Shown here piece after piece: positions 46,090 through 58,148 of a stretch of 64,000 nt of DNA. The notes beneath the pieces are model-generated. The model was not told the DNA's origin, did no database searches, and worked only from the letters and a program-made list of their open reading frames with translations. The translations under genes and the position numbers were made by a program. The stretch covers positions 124,001 to 188,000 of the forward strand of contig NW_020312447.1 in assembly GCF_002999335.1 (NCBI RefSeq), in the 5' to 3' direction. Within the stretch, counting starts at the first letter, position 1. Every line of letters starts with the position of its first letter. Origin of the DNA: Cyclospora cayetanensis. Lineage: Eukaryota > Apicomplexa > Conoidasida > Eucoccidiorida > Eimeriidae.

Positions 46090-49000
46090 TGGGGGAAACG
46101 GGTAAGATAGGGCTTTAGAAAGGGGCCGCTAGCTGGCTAAATGTTTAATCCTTAGCCGAGTAGCCATAAAAAACAAGGCGATCGAGGGGGGGAGAGGCAA
46201 CGAAACGGAAGGGAAAGGGGTCTCGAGGCGAAGCAGCTCACTCGGGAGTGCAGGGCAAGCAGAGCAGAGCCCCTGCTCCCAGGAAGCTGCAGACCCTCTT
46301 AAATGTGTTTTCCCAAGACCTCATATTTAAGCCATAGCAACACGCGTAGCACAAGAGCAGATGAGAAACTGCAAACAGATCTGCCAGCCCCAGGTCTATG
46401 GACGTTTTACGCGGATCCAAGACATGGTCTCCTAGACCGAAAGCCCGAAACGCAGGGCCTAAGACCCCAAACCCTGAATGTGAATATCCAAGAACGCTGA
46501 AACCGCCTTTAGAGGCTTAGACGTCATCCCCAAGGGCACCTTGGGGTAAGCGATGGTGATGCGGGACAAGGCCCCGCCTCTCGCGTTACCTACCAAATGC
46601 ATTAAGTAAAAACGGCTTGTCCATTAGAGCGCGTAACTTTGTATGTTTGTCATATGTGTTCATCACAACAGCAAAGAACCTCTGCTCTGCTTAAAACAAA
46701 GCCTGGCGGAGAAACCGGCTTCGCCCCTGAAAAACCCTTTAAGCAGTTTCCGCAACACCAGAAAGCGCAAGATCAGAAGAAAGAGCAGCAACAGTCGTTG
46801 CGGGCGGCGAACCGTACTAAAGCGGCTTCATTAGGCTGATGGCCTCCGGAATTCGTGTTACACGGTGTACCGCCGCTTTCATCCAGGGGGTCCCCTAGGG
46901 TAAGCCGCAGCTTACTGTAGGAACTAAGGGGCATCCTAGGCATCCGCCGACACTTGGCTAAGGAACCCTAGACAGAATGCTTTCTAGGGGCTCGACACGC
47001 CAAGCAGCAAACAACAAATTAATAGGCCTCAGCTCCCCAAGGCGTAAGCTTTCTCCCATTCTTGTAGGCCAGCTTTGAGCTCACGATTGGAAAAACGTTT
47101 CCCGTAACTCCTGACTTCGAGCTGGCTTTGCACTAGGAGCAGGGAAAGTAATGTGGACAACTGGACTATTCTAGTCATCTAAACTCGTGTAGGCACCGAG
47201 CGCATCGAAGTCGACAGGGGCTAATGGAATTGGACGAAGAAGGGCGAAGGGAAGGTGGCGGGGGATGGTATTTCCCTGAAAAAGGCAAGCGAAGCCATGT
47301 ATTTGCCTGTGCAACACGTGGCTGGTTGCGTCGTTAGGTGTGAAGAGCTAGCTGGACCTGGAACAAGGAGAGTGACCGTACAGCCGCTCCCGCTCTGAAT
47401 CCGACCAGTTAGAAAAGGAACAACAAAGCCTTTGCGAGTCTGTGAATTTTGTGCGCAATGCGGTGCGAGGCCTCCGAAACCCCTCATAATTACGCGCCCT
47501 ACTTTGCTCAAGGCGCGTGTCAAGTGTGAACCTACGGTATGACAAAATCATGTGCTTCTGGAGCCGAATTAGGAAATTCATAGTCCTCTTTGCTTGACGC
47601 ATGCCTACGGATACACTGGAGTCTTCCTCTCTCTAGTCTCGCAGTTTACTTTGTATCTCGATCAGTGTGGTAGGTCACTTCACAGACGACAGAGTACCAC
47701 ACAGATTTCCCTCCAGCTTGCCACGACCTTTTCGCACTGTTGTCTGTTTTGCACTGCTGTTTGTTCCTCTGTTGTGTCAGAAATTTTTGCCAGTTTCAAA
47801 GGAGAAGCTGCAAAGTCGCCCACTTGCAACTCATTGAAGCCTTCAGCACTACAATTTTGTCTTTATCTTTGCAGAAAACTTGTGGATTTTGCACTCCGAC
47901 GTTCTTCGATGTTGGAAGGTACTGTGGGGAGTTCTAGCGCGTATGGCCTTCTCCAGACCTGCAGTCCTCTTATCGGTCAGCCCCTTTGTTCAGGCTGTTT
48001 ACTAGGGCTGCTGCGCTCATGCTTCACCCTATTCTATTTGATTATGCAGATTGCTTGACGAATTTGCTGTTTTGTGTCATGTTGTACCGCTCAATCGAAC
48101 GCTTTTCAGCAGACTCCAAACTCAATGCACCCTACTTATACATTTTAAAACGTTCTTTCGAAAGAATTCTCTTTTACTTGGCGGTGACCCATAGAGTTCT
48201 GACGTGAATCGAGAGTGACAGCTACGATGGGCGCTGCTGCACCCTCCAAGCAGTTCGGGCACTTACAGCTAGCTGCACATAGTATCCAGCGCAGGGGCGC
48301 AATATATTGCGTCATCTTATATACGTCTAGTAGTGCTCTTAAAACTGCGAAGAGATAAAAGAGTTAGTTGGCGCCTCAAGTATTCTTAGTCAATTGTAAC
48401 CAGTGTAGTAGCAAGGGCCCATGTCTAGCCTAGCTCGCTACACACATTGCCTCTTAAGGGAATAAGACATAAAAACTTTCTCATCCTGAGGCGACCAGAT
48501 CTTTCAGCACTATCCTCCCTTTGTCCTTTCACGGTTGCAAGGGCTATGTTGCCTTGGTCGATCCCCAGTTTCGTACTTTACGTCACTTCACGCTAGATAG
48601 AAGGCCTTCTCATGTAGAAAAGGCTAATAGCACCTGTGCCAACGCGAAATACAGACTGGTCAAACCGTCCTACTTCTTTGATTGGCCCCAGGTAGCATGC
48701 GCACTCAGAAGTGATTATACGCAGTGTAGTCAGCATACAAGTCGGCAGACGCTTGCGACAATGAGTTCAGGGTTTCACCCAGAGCTATCTCGGGGGAGTA
48801 TAGGTCTCGGATCTCATGATCTATTTTATAGGAGAACCTATATGAATCAACTCTAGGATTGGTTACCCCCGAATCTTCGCTGACAGGCTGGTGTAAGCGT
48901 CTTGCGGCAACGGGACACTCGCAAGAAAAGACCTCCCCCATGTGCCCATTCCTGGGGTAGCGGTGCCCAATGCCGTACAAAAGCCATTCTGTAGGTTCAT

Positions 49001-49719
49001 GGATCTAGAAATATTTCTGAGGCGATGCTCTGGAAAAAAATGTTGATTTCGATGCCACTTGGGGAGCGGTTCACGTGTCCAGTGGGAGGCGCGGTGGGAA
49101 CGAGCGCTACTTCCCGGCCAAAAAATGAGGTACATATGCTAAGAACAATATCAAGAGACAGGCAAAAATATATAACTAGTGACACTTTGAGGAAGTTTCA
49201 CTATATTTACTTTTTCAAAAAAAGGCGTGAAAGGGGATCGCGACAAGCTATTCATCTGTCGGGGCGCTGCTGGGCTGCACGCAGGCCGGCGCCGGAACTT
49301 GCCTGTGTCCCTCTCGAAGTGTGCAATTCTGTCAGCACACATCTTGCTTTTGTATTGTCTATATTTTTAAGGCTTGTATGTGCGCAGTTTCTTTTCTGTA
49401 GTCCTTCCCTCGACCTCCAGCTGATCAGTACACCGGTTTCTTCTGGAAACCGTGGCGTTGATTGGCCAGGATCTGACAACCTGATCTGCATGGTGATGCA
49501 TTTCTATTGGTGTATTTGGATGTAATTTTAAAGCTCAAGGACCAGAGAAAAGCACGTTTTAGCAACCTCACAAAAAGGAGCGCATACAGGTTTGAGGGTA
49601 GGCGTCACAGGAGGGCTCAGACCATAGTTTGTTAGGCAGTACGTGTACTCCTCTTTTTCGCCGTAGTCCACTGTGTAGACCTCGTGTTCCGTATTAAGAG
49701 AGCCCCTCTTTGTGTCACA
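46090..49719. other. Repeat-poor intergenic region
   Basis: About 3.6 kb between the TYW5 start and the secreted membrane-protein gene, oriented away from each other; both promoters should lie here. Only short motif-free frames are present. Confidence 0.6.
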
Positions 49720-50316
49720 ATGTTGAGAGTGAAGCCTCACTGGGGATGCCTCCTGGTGCTCCTACTAGCGGTGGTGTCACCGCCGGGCACAACTGCGCAA
49801 ACGTCAGACATGGCTATCCCAGTTGGCGAAGGGTCTGTAGAACCGAGTGATACTGGCAATCTTACAGATGACGTCAATCCACACACGCATCCACAGGAAG
49901 GCGAAGACGGGCAACCTCTCACTGGAGCTGTGGACGATGACGGTCTGTTGGCTTCCCAGGGAGATGATGCACATGCATTGCCTCCTCCGCAAGACTTCTC
50001 AGACAAGGAGGAAGACCTTCGACAGAAAATGGAGGTTGAGTATCTTCCTCCCGGAGCCGTTCAGTCTATTTCGAAGGACGAGCAGCAAGAGGGAAAGCAA
50101 CCCATTGGACCGGCAAGACAGCGCCTCAGGGAGTGGGCAAAAACGCACCAGAATTTGGCATTGTTTCTCCTAGTCGTGTTCACGATTTTGCTGATCAAGG
50201 GTGTAATTCCAGCTGAGAAACTGCCAGAAGGCTTCGATTTAACTAAGCTGTGGTCGAAGGTACTGGCGAACTTGGAGGAAACGGTACCTCGGTTAGCCTC
50301 TAGACGCGTTGGCTGA
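49720..50316 (+). CDS. Small secreted protein with C-terminal membrane segment (dense-granule-like)
   Basis: Single exon, 198 residues, starting at the ATG at 49720; the frame extends upstream but without an ATG. The N-terminal signal peptide is HWGCLLVLLLAVVSPPGTTA. An acidic, probably disordered region follows (Asp/Glu/Pro/Gln-rich, residues about 30-120). A single transmembrane helix, NLALFLLVVFTILLIKGVI, lies near residue 150, followed by a short basic tail. There are no mature-region cysteines. This layout of signal peptide, acidic linker, one membrane helix and short tail resembles coccidian dense-granule (GRA-like) proteins, but no homologue was recognised. It stands alone in repeat-poor DNA. 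Confidence 0.7.
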   Translation: MLRVKPHWGCLLVLLLAVVSPPGTTAQTSDMAIPVGEGSVEPSDTGNLTDDVNPHTHPQEGEDGQPLTGAVDDDGLLASQGDDAHALPPPQDFSDKEEDLRQKMEVEYLPPGAVQSISKDEQQEGKQPIGPARQRLREWAKTHQNLALFLLVVFTILLIKGVIPAEKLPEGFDLTKLWSKVLANLEETVPRLASRRVG

Positions 50317-52071
50317 AGACACCTCGGGAGAAGATGTCATGAAGGGCCAGGCTAACTAACTGAAGCACCCAGTGGAGGTACAGACATCGACTTTGAGAAA
50401 AATCACGAGAGGGATATACGGGGAGCGAACCGCAGACCAACGATGGGTAGCGGCGAGTTCGGAATGCATATTCGAATGGCAGTGTCAGACCTCTTCGAAC
50501 GAGCTATGCGCTGTCGATCGAAGGTGTGATGCAACAAAGTGTTTTTTGGAAATCCATGTAATTGCCGCAAGGGTCCGAAAAAGCCTTGTTTGTCGCCTAG
50601 ATCTCACGGATGCATGTGTGTGTACCAGGTTGCACCCTGCCAGGCAGTGCATGCACTTTAGATATCCTAGAGGAAAGAGGTCCCCTAAGCAGTGTGGCAA
50701 GCCCAGCGCCTGCCGTATTTAAGCCGCCTGGTGCTTTGTTTGCACCGCAGAAAGCTTGTGTATCTTTTAGAACTGCTTGCTCGAATGGTGCATCGTAAAA
50801 CCGCAGACTCTTTCCTTCCATGACACGCTTCATTTCAAGTCATCTTTGGCTGTAAAAGAGCGTGGTTATGCGTATAGTTCGAAAACGCAGACTTTTCCTT
50901 TCAAGAAATGCTCTATTTGAAGTCTCTTTTGGCTGTGTAAAAGCGTAGTTGGTCGTGTCTACAGTTGCACGAGCACACAGAGTGTGAGCCTTCTAGAGAG
51001 AGTACCTACTGGTGTTCACGAGACAAAGCCTACACTGGCTCCTTTGACCTATAAAGAGCATCTTTTCCGCGCACGGCGTCCTGACGCCGCGGTGTATGTG
51101 GGTACCACCGTACGTGGGCTGCTGAGACTCGCCTTTTTCTAGACCTCTTGACTGCAGTGCTTCTGTCTGTGTGGACTACACCTTCGGCTCTCCTGAGCTT
51201 TGTACCTCTCCGGCGGCAGATCGCCGCTGCGAAGGCAGCGGGTTTGGCCATGTCATGCGCGGAACTGTGCAGCTGGCAAGCTACATTTCGCCAGCGTCAA
51301 GTGCATGCGCTGCTTTCTGCCACTGCATGCGAAGCCATGATGGGTCTTGCGCTTTTGTCCACCCTGGAAGCGCCGCCTCTACACGGGGTTGACGTTTTAT
51401 TTTCCCCTTGTTCTAAGCACGATCATGTGGACCAAGACCAGCCTCACCTCAGACTCTCAACACTTGAACTACCATACAGAAATTGGGGTGCACCGTTGTG
51501 CAAAGTCCCCGCGCAGCGGCGATCCGCTGTCGTTGACGTAACAAATAAGGAGGAAGGCCGTGCGGCCCCCTCACACAAAGGGCCCCCTGTGAATAGGTGC
51601 AGCAGGGGGGCTACGAAGCAAATTGCAGAGCTAAGCGGTGTGCTCCAGCCGCCTTGGGAGCCGTAAAGCCCGCCACGCTGCCTAGCTGCGCTCAATATCT
51701 CCCTTCTGTGCAGGCCCAGTTGAAGCAAGCCGCTAGAGCTAGCTGTGCTGGCGATGGGAAAGGGATGATGAGCTATACGGAAAAACATTGCAGGAGCTTT
51801 AACCCGCCCACGCACTTCATGCTTTCTGGAAGTGCACGAGGAGCTTGTCTGCAGCATGTTCTGCTGCAACTTGCATCAGGCCCTGCTGCCTCTCTCGCTG
51901 CGGCACTTGCTCTCGGCGTTGCTGCTCCAGCACCGGCACAAGCAACAAGGCACGACAGAAAGATGACTAGAAATCATTTACATGCGTTCCCACCGCCTGC
52001 GAACATTGCAGAAAGCGGGATTCGAGGTGTCAGTGAAGTGCATACAACTGTTGCTCCTGCCACTCCGGCTG
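50317..52071. other. Intergenic, possible unrecognised exons
   Basis: No gene can be called. A plus-strand reading around 51180-51400 (RRQIAAAKAAGLAMSCAELC and following) and another after a CAG acceptor at about 51715 look mildly coding, but neither has a supported start or a known motif. Confidence 0.4.
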
Positions 52072-54276
52072 TCAACAAAAATTGAGGCCCCCATTGACCC
52101 TGGAATTCGCGAGAGGATGCAACCGCCCCAGCAAGGCACCCCGCAGGGAAGCTAACAGCCAGCTGTGCTCCTGGACGCCTCTGCAACACGGGCAGGACGG
52201 CTGCAGTTGCTGCTCTCGCTGCCACACCTCCACCAAGGCCAGCGACAGGCAGAGGACTCGCCGCTCCTCGTGCTGCTGCGCCTGCTCTTGTTGGTGGTGG
52301 TGGTGCTGCTGCTGCTGCATGCGTGCAGCGATTCGACTTTGCGCAGAAAGAAGCTGCTGGAGCAGATGTGCCAACAGCAGCCGCAGTCGCAGCAAAGGGG
52401 CCGCCCTAACGGCTGTTTCTAGACACTGCGCAGTGTACGCCGCTTGGAGAGAAGCTGCGTGCTTCAGCAGGGGCTGCCACAGCAGAAGCAACAAATTAAA
52501 GGAACCACTGGCGCTGCAGCTGTCCAGCTGCGGCGACAGCACCTGCTGCTGCTGCTGCTGCTGAGATTGCACGAGCAGCCAGTTGATCGTCGATGCAGCT
52601 TTCTTGGCAGCCCACGCGTAACAGCAACAATATATCGGGACCGATGATGAAGCTGCCGTAAGGCAATGCTCGACGAGCAGCTTGAGCTTTTCTCTAACAA
52701 CACTTGTCGCTCCCGGTGCTGCAACTGCTGCAGCTGGTGCTTCTGCAGCGACTGGCAGTGTTACAGCTGATGCTTGTGGGAAGGAATCCGCTTCGTGCCG
52801 CCTCCTCTTTGGCCCTCCTGCACCTCCAGCTTCGACGGTCTGCTGCTGCTGCCTGTAGGGCTGCTGCAAATGGCACTTCTCTCGCGTATTTTGTGCCGCA
52901 TGCTGCTCTTTTTGTGCTCCCTGCGACAGCGGCCGCAGAAACTCCTCCTCGAGAACTTGCCAATCCTCTCCCTGATGAGGCCGTCGAGACTCCAACGAGG
53001 AGTTACCTGCCGACGGCACCTCGTGATGTTGCTGCAAACTAGATGATTGCAGCAATGTACTATCCTCCAAACCCTGCGCCTGCCGCCGCTCGTCCTCTGC
53101 CGTTTGATCCTTCAAGTGCAGGGGCAGCAACAATTCATCCTCTTCCTCCTGCTGATGTTGCTCTTCCTCCTGCTGCTCTTTCAGTTCCAGTGGCAGCAGC
53201 ACTTCATTCTCAACCTCCTGTTGACGCTGCTCTTCCTCCTGCTGCTTCTCCAGTTCCAGTGGTAGCAACAGCTCATCCTCAAGCTCCTGTTGATGCTGCT
53301 CTTCCTCCTGCTGCTTTTCCCTTTCCAACGGAAGCAACAGTTCATCCTCAAGCTCCTGTTGATGCTGCTCTTTCCTTTCCAGTGGAAGCAGCACTTCATT
53401 CTCAAGCTCCTGTTGATGCTGCTCTTCCTCCTGCTGCTTCTCCCGTTCCATTGGAAGCAGCACTTCATTCTCAACCTCCTGTTGATGCTGCTCTTCCTCC
53501 TGCTGCCTTTCCCTTTCCAACGGAAGCAACAGTTCATTCTCAAGCTCCTGTTGGATCTGCTCTTCCTCCCGCTGCTTCTCCCGTTCCATTGGAAGCAACA
53601 GTTCGTTCTCAAGCTCCTGTTGATGCTGCTCTTCCTCCTGCTGCTTCTCCCGTTCCATTGGGAGCAACAGTTCATCCTCAAGCTCCTGTTGATGCTGTTC
53701 TTCCTCCTGCTGCCTTTCCCTTTCCAACGGAAGCAACAGTTCATCCTCGAGTCGCTGTTGTATCGGCTCTTCTTGCATCAAACGCTGCTCCCCCTGCAAT
53801 GCGTGCTGCTGCTGGCCCTCTTGCAGTGGCAAAAGGGCTCCGGCTTTGATCTGTTCCTCCTGTTGTTCTTGTTGCAGTCTTTGCTGCTTGTCGAGGTGCT
53901 GGTGCTGCTGCTTCCGCGCATGCGCCGGCTGCTGTACAACAGCCACCTGAAGGTGCTGCTGACTATCCTGGCTTGGAGGCGACGAGGACTTGTTCTCGAA
54001 GCTTGACTCTTGCTGCTGACCTTGTTGCTGCTTATCCCGCAGGCTTGTCTCTGACCGAAGATTCTCCCCTAGCCGTGAAAACGACTGGTCTTCTGCCAGC
54101 TGCTGCGGAGGCTGCATCAGCCCTCCTTCTTCCACAAGGACCCCTCGTTGCTGCTGCTGCTCTTCACGCGCCTCCCCCACCCCCCAAGTCTGCACGTCAA
54201 GGCCCTCCCCAGACGCACGCGGGGAAGAGGAGTCTGCTGCTGCTCTTGCTCGAGGGATGCTGCCGCCGCTACTGCG

Positions 54277-54334
<58 letters not shown>

Positions 54335-56757
54335 CCAGTTCTGCAGTACTGCGGCGAAGGTGGTGGTGCTTCGCAGCCCGAAGCCACGACAGCATCCAAT
54401 CGCCAGGCTGCTTCAGCACTAGGAGGCAACTGTTGCTCTTGTTCTTTTTGTTGATGCTGATGCTGCTGCTGCTCTGCAGGCACTTCGCCTGCCCCGAAAA
54501 TCTCGTCATCCAGGCTCTCCACAGGCAACGGAGGGGATGTAGGGTCCGCTGATGCTGCCGCTGACGCTTCTTGCACCTTGTTGCAACTGTGCTGCGAGGT
54601 GTTGCTCCCGTTGGTGAGTTCGCCGTATTGCGGAGAGGGGGGTGGCGCTGCACATCCCAACGCAACAGGCGCTTTGAAGCTTCTCGCGGGAGCTCCAGAG
54701 GCGCTAGCAGGCGGCATTTGCTGCTGTGGCTGCTGTGTCGTCATCAAATCTCGGATGCATCTGGCATCTGCAGCGGCGAGTCTCTGCAGCCTTTTCACGT
54801 CCTCTCTTTCCCGCTGAAGTTGCAACAGGGTAGCCTGCAGCACTTGTTGTTGCTCGGCTTCTGCTGCCGCTGCATGCTCCAGGGCCTCTTCTAGAAGCTG
54901 TTTCTGTTCCTTTGCCTGCAGCAGCAAGCTGTCTCTGCGCCTAATCTCCTCCGCTGCCTGCTTCAGCTGGACTTGCAGCTGCTCGATCTGCTGCTGCAAG
55001 CCGTGCATCTGCTGCTCCTGCTGCTGCAGCGCCTGCTGCTTGCTGTCCAACGCAGCAACGAGGCGGCTGTTCTTCTCCCCCCACTCTTCGTACCCGTGCA
55101 GCTGCATGCGCAGCATTTGCTGCCGCAGCTCGTCGCAGCCCTTGCACGCGCTCCTACTGCTGCACGTGCTGCTCCTTTCGCTGCTGCTGCTGCTGCTGCT
55201 GCTGTTGGAGAGCGCGGACGCACAGGGGCCCTTCGGGGCCCCTTCTGAAGGAACGGCAGGGACAGCAGTAGGGGCCCCCAGGCGGCTGCAAGCATCCCTG
55301 GCCTTCTTTAGAGCTTCGCTACACAAAGATCGTTGGCATCCCCCACCCTTCTCTAGTTTCCGTGAAGCAGCCAATGCGGAACGGGAGCCTTCCTTAGCCA
55401 CCAGTTCGGGGGAAGAAGCCTGTGGCAGCGTTTCGGGCAGAAGGGCATGCTTCTCTGCGAGGCCTTCCTGCAAAGTTCCCCCTTCCCCTGCTTCTTGTTT
55501 GCAGGGGGGCCCCTCGAGACGCCGAGGTGACGATACGCCCCGAGGGGCCCCCGCAGAGGGAGCTTCCTCTTGAGGTTCGCCTGATTCAAAGAGCGAACAC
55601 AGAGAATCTTCCAACTCCTGCAGAATCTCGCCGTCCGCAGGCTGGTCCTGCTCCGAATCGTCACACAAAAGAGGGGCCCCCCTGTCGGATCCAGAGGCAG
55701 CGTGGGTAGACGCCACCACTAGCGCATTCTGCCCTGGAGGCTCTGCAGCAGTGCTCAAGAAGGGCGAAAAAGCCTTCGAGACGTCCAAAGAGAAACCCTC
55801 AGACACCAGCAGCTCAGAGCGAACCACGGGAGGCGGCTCGCAGGGTGTCGGGGAAGAACTCTTCACACGAAACGAGTTCCTCCCTGAAGAAGAAGAAGGC
55901 CGAATAGTCTGCTGCCGCTGCTGCTGCTGCTGCTGAGGCTGAGGCTGAGGCTGCTGCTGCTGCTGAGGCTGAGGCTGCTGAGGCTGCTGCTGTGCCTCCT
56001 TCTGGGGAAGTCGTCCTCTCCGCCTCTTGGGCGGATTCTGGCAAGGCCCAGCTCCTTGCAGGAATATCTGGTTCTCCTGCTGTTTCTGCTGCTGCGCCGG
56101 TGTCTCCTGCGCACTGCGACGCTTCCTGCTTCCCACGCCTACTGCAGCTGGCAGCGAGCACTGCGGGGTGTTGGCAGGGGATGCAGCGGCAGTCTCCCCA
56201 ACAGCAGGGGCACCCTCCCCACCAGCAGGAGCACCTGCACACATCCGAGATTCTGCAGCCAAGGCGAATGCAGACTTCGCTGCAACTCGAGCTCGAGGTC
56301 GTCGCCCTTGCGACAAACCGGGAGATCTGGAGAAAGCTCTTTGGGGAGCGTTCTGAGGCTGCTGCGAGTGATCCAGTGGCAGTTGCTCGAGGAACGGCAG
56401 TCCCTCTGAAGCCTGGTTCGTTGGAAGTCTAGATGTGCCTCCCGCCGCTGGCGCTGCGTCTACCGGCGACAAACCTTGTCTAGCGGCAACTTGGGAAATG
56501 AACGACAGCATCTTATCCCAGCAGAGGCCTTCCACGGGAGGCAAGGGGGGGTCAGCCGTTGCTGGACGAGTGACGCATCGCCTTCCGGGGGGCGCCTCCT
56601 CCGAGCCTGCAAGTGCAAGGCCCAGTGTCGGCCTGCAGGCATCGCGTGGCATTGGATGCAGAAGCATGAGACTGGAATGACATCCGGCACTTTTGGTGCT
56701 CTCAGCACGCAGCTCGCGAAGGGGAGGGGACTGCGAATGTACTAGGGCAGGACACAT
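52072..56757 (-). CDS. Large Gln-rich coiled-coil protein with 23-residue tandem repeats
   Basis: An open frame of 1561 residues from the ATG at 56757. I do not recognise the family. Order of parts: a low-complexity Ser/Pro/Gln N-terminus with a basic patch (KRRRGRLPQ) that could be a nuclear signal; a long coiled coil at about residues 530-670 (heptads such as MHGLQQQIEQLQVQLKQAAE); poly-Ser and Gln-rich linkers; about ten copies of a 23-residue unit (type QELEDELLLPLEREKQQEEE plus QHQ) at about 1000-1210; and a C-terminal helical, Leu/Ala-rich region (WAAKKAASTINWLL, LRLRLLLAHLLQQLLSAQS). The architecture suggests a cytoskeletal or centrosomal scaffold, but this is a guess from composition. 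No introns were needed, though purely repetitive parts could hide some. A 5' continuation across an intron into 56.8-57.1 kb cannot be excluded. Confidence 0.62.
53125..53770. repeat. 69-base tandem repeat coding a 23-residue unit
   Basis: About ten in-register copies. Each carries an ELLLP or EVLLP core followed by charged EREKQQEEEQHQ-type residues. One copy (near 53365) is shortened by 5 residues without breaking frame, and the outermost copies are more divergent. Confidence 0.93.
54278..54332. repeat. (CTG)n microsatellite coding poly-Ser
   Basis: A nearly pure run of about 18 CTG units, read as AGC (serine) on the minus strand in the large coiled-coil protein. Whether the tract is read as Ser, Ala or Gln depends only on frame. 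Confidence 0.92.
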
Positions 56758-57077
56758 GGCCCTTTGCTGCGGTGTCTCTCGGAGAATCAGTGCTGCGGGG
56801 TGGTCGTGATTCGGAAGAACGGCGGCTCCCCGCAGGCAGCCATCCTCCCTGCCGGTCCGAGGTCTTGTGCGGAAGGTGTTTTGGCTGCTGCTGCTGCTGC
56901 ACTTCTTCTCCGGCTGCCCCTAGAGTCTCGGCGGGGTGCATGCATACGCGATCTCGCTGAGGAACTTGCACTGGCTGCCGCGTGTGCACTCCCAGGCTGG
57001 CAATCTTCCTCCTCAGGTAGCGGCGGGCTGTACAGACACGCTGGCCGCGACCCCTCCAAAAGTTCGCTCAAACTCAC

Positions 57078-58148
57078 CTCCAGGAAGCCCTCAACACCAT
57101 GCGTGGGTCTCTGATAAGACCACGCCGACGAAAAGCGTTGATCGAGGGCAAAAGGGGTTGGAAGCTTGCGGCGTAGGCTTCACGCTGTGTGGGGAAGCGC
57201 AAGCCAAAGTGCCCATTTCCTGTTCGTTTCAGCGTGATCAAACCGTATATTTCAGACTTTTTAAGTACGCCTGAAAGGTTTTGGGAGAAAGCCAGCGGCA
57301 CCTCTCGTCTAGCGGCCAGCCCAAGCCCCAGGAGGCGCGACAAGGTGCATGCGTCGACGCTTCAAGGCTTTCGCATCTCTGTGCGCATTGTTGTCGAATG
57401 TAGCTTCAGCTGCGGGAGAAGGTGCGAGCATTCGGCAGAGAGGGCCGTACAGACACTAAAGCGGGCATAGAAGTGCAACCCGGACAGCGGCACGCTCCCA
57501 CCAGGAGTAGCAGCTGCTGTTGCTGTTGCCGCCGCTGTTACTGCTGCGCCCACCGCTTCTGTAGAAGCATAAAGCCTGCAAGTAGAGTAGCTGCCGCGTT
57601 CGCCCTGCTTACGGAAGACGGTGCCCGCAGCGGCGGCTCGGACCTGTTTGGGAGGCCCTTGCCAGTTTTTGGGAAACTCTCTATGAGCCCTGCAACTCAT
57701 GGGGTTTCACGCTTCTGCGCTCCAGTTATCTAAGGTCTTAGCGGGAGGCACATTCCGGGATAGGGACGAGGAGAGCGATGCGGCTCTCCTGTCCGCTTTT
57801 AGATCGCTGTAAATCCAGTTGGACATACAAGTCAGCCCTCCAGAAAAACCTCCTTGACCGCAGACCTGCTCGCTAGAGAGCGCGTGCAGGCAGCCTCTGC
57901 CTATAAATCAGGTGGCTTAGCACTGCAGCACCTATGGCTCGATTTCGAAAAACATGTCTGCCCGTGTGCTGCAGGCTGCAAAAGTACCGGGGAGGCCCCC
58001 GCTGGAGTCTGCCGCGCTTTCTTGTGACGGCACTTCCTTACTCGAGTCTCAAATACAGAAGGCCTAAAACGCTCACCAAATGGGGCCTCCCACAGCAAGT
58101 CAAACCGAGTAGCAGCAGCAGCAGTCGGAGCAGCAAGTACTGCGACAT
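57078..58148 (-). CDS. Candidate multi-exon gene with signal-peptide first exon
   Basis: Low-confidence model. The ATG at 58148 starts MSQYLLLRLLLLLLGLTCCG, a signal-peptide-like exon ending at a good donor (CATTTG, then GTGAGC). Further pieces on the same strand: LIESFPKTGKGLPNRS before a GTAAGC donor, a Ser/Ala-rich piece, and VLKKSEIYGLITLKRTGNGH with FGLRFPTQREAY, ending at a GTGAGT donor at 57077. I could not make all phases agree and do not recognise the product. If real, it would again have a secretory leader followed by a basic segment. Confidence 0.3.

Noticed and set aside
51148..51666. Plus-strand frame of 172 codons
   Set aside because: Starts with TTG, has no recognisable domain, and the exon-like pieces around it could not be joined.
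53043..53849. Plus-strand Ala/Pro/Val repeat protein (268 codons)
   Set aside because: Antisense reading of the 69-base repeat. The minus-strand reading sits in a 1561-codon frame with a coiled coil and is preferred.
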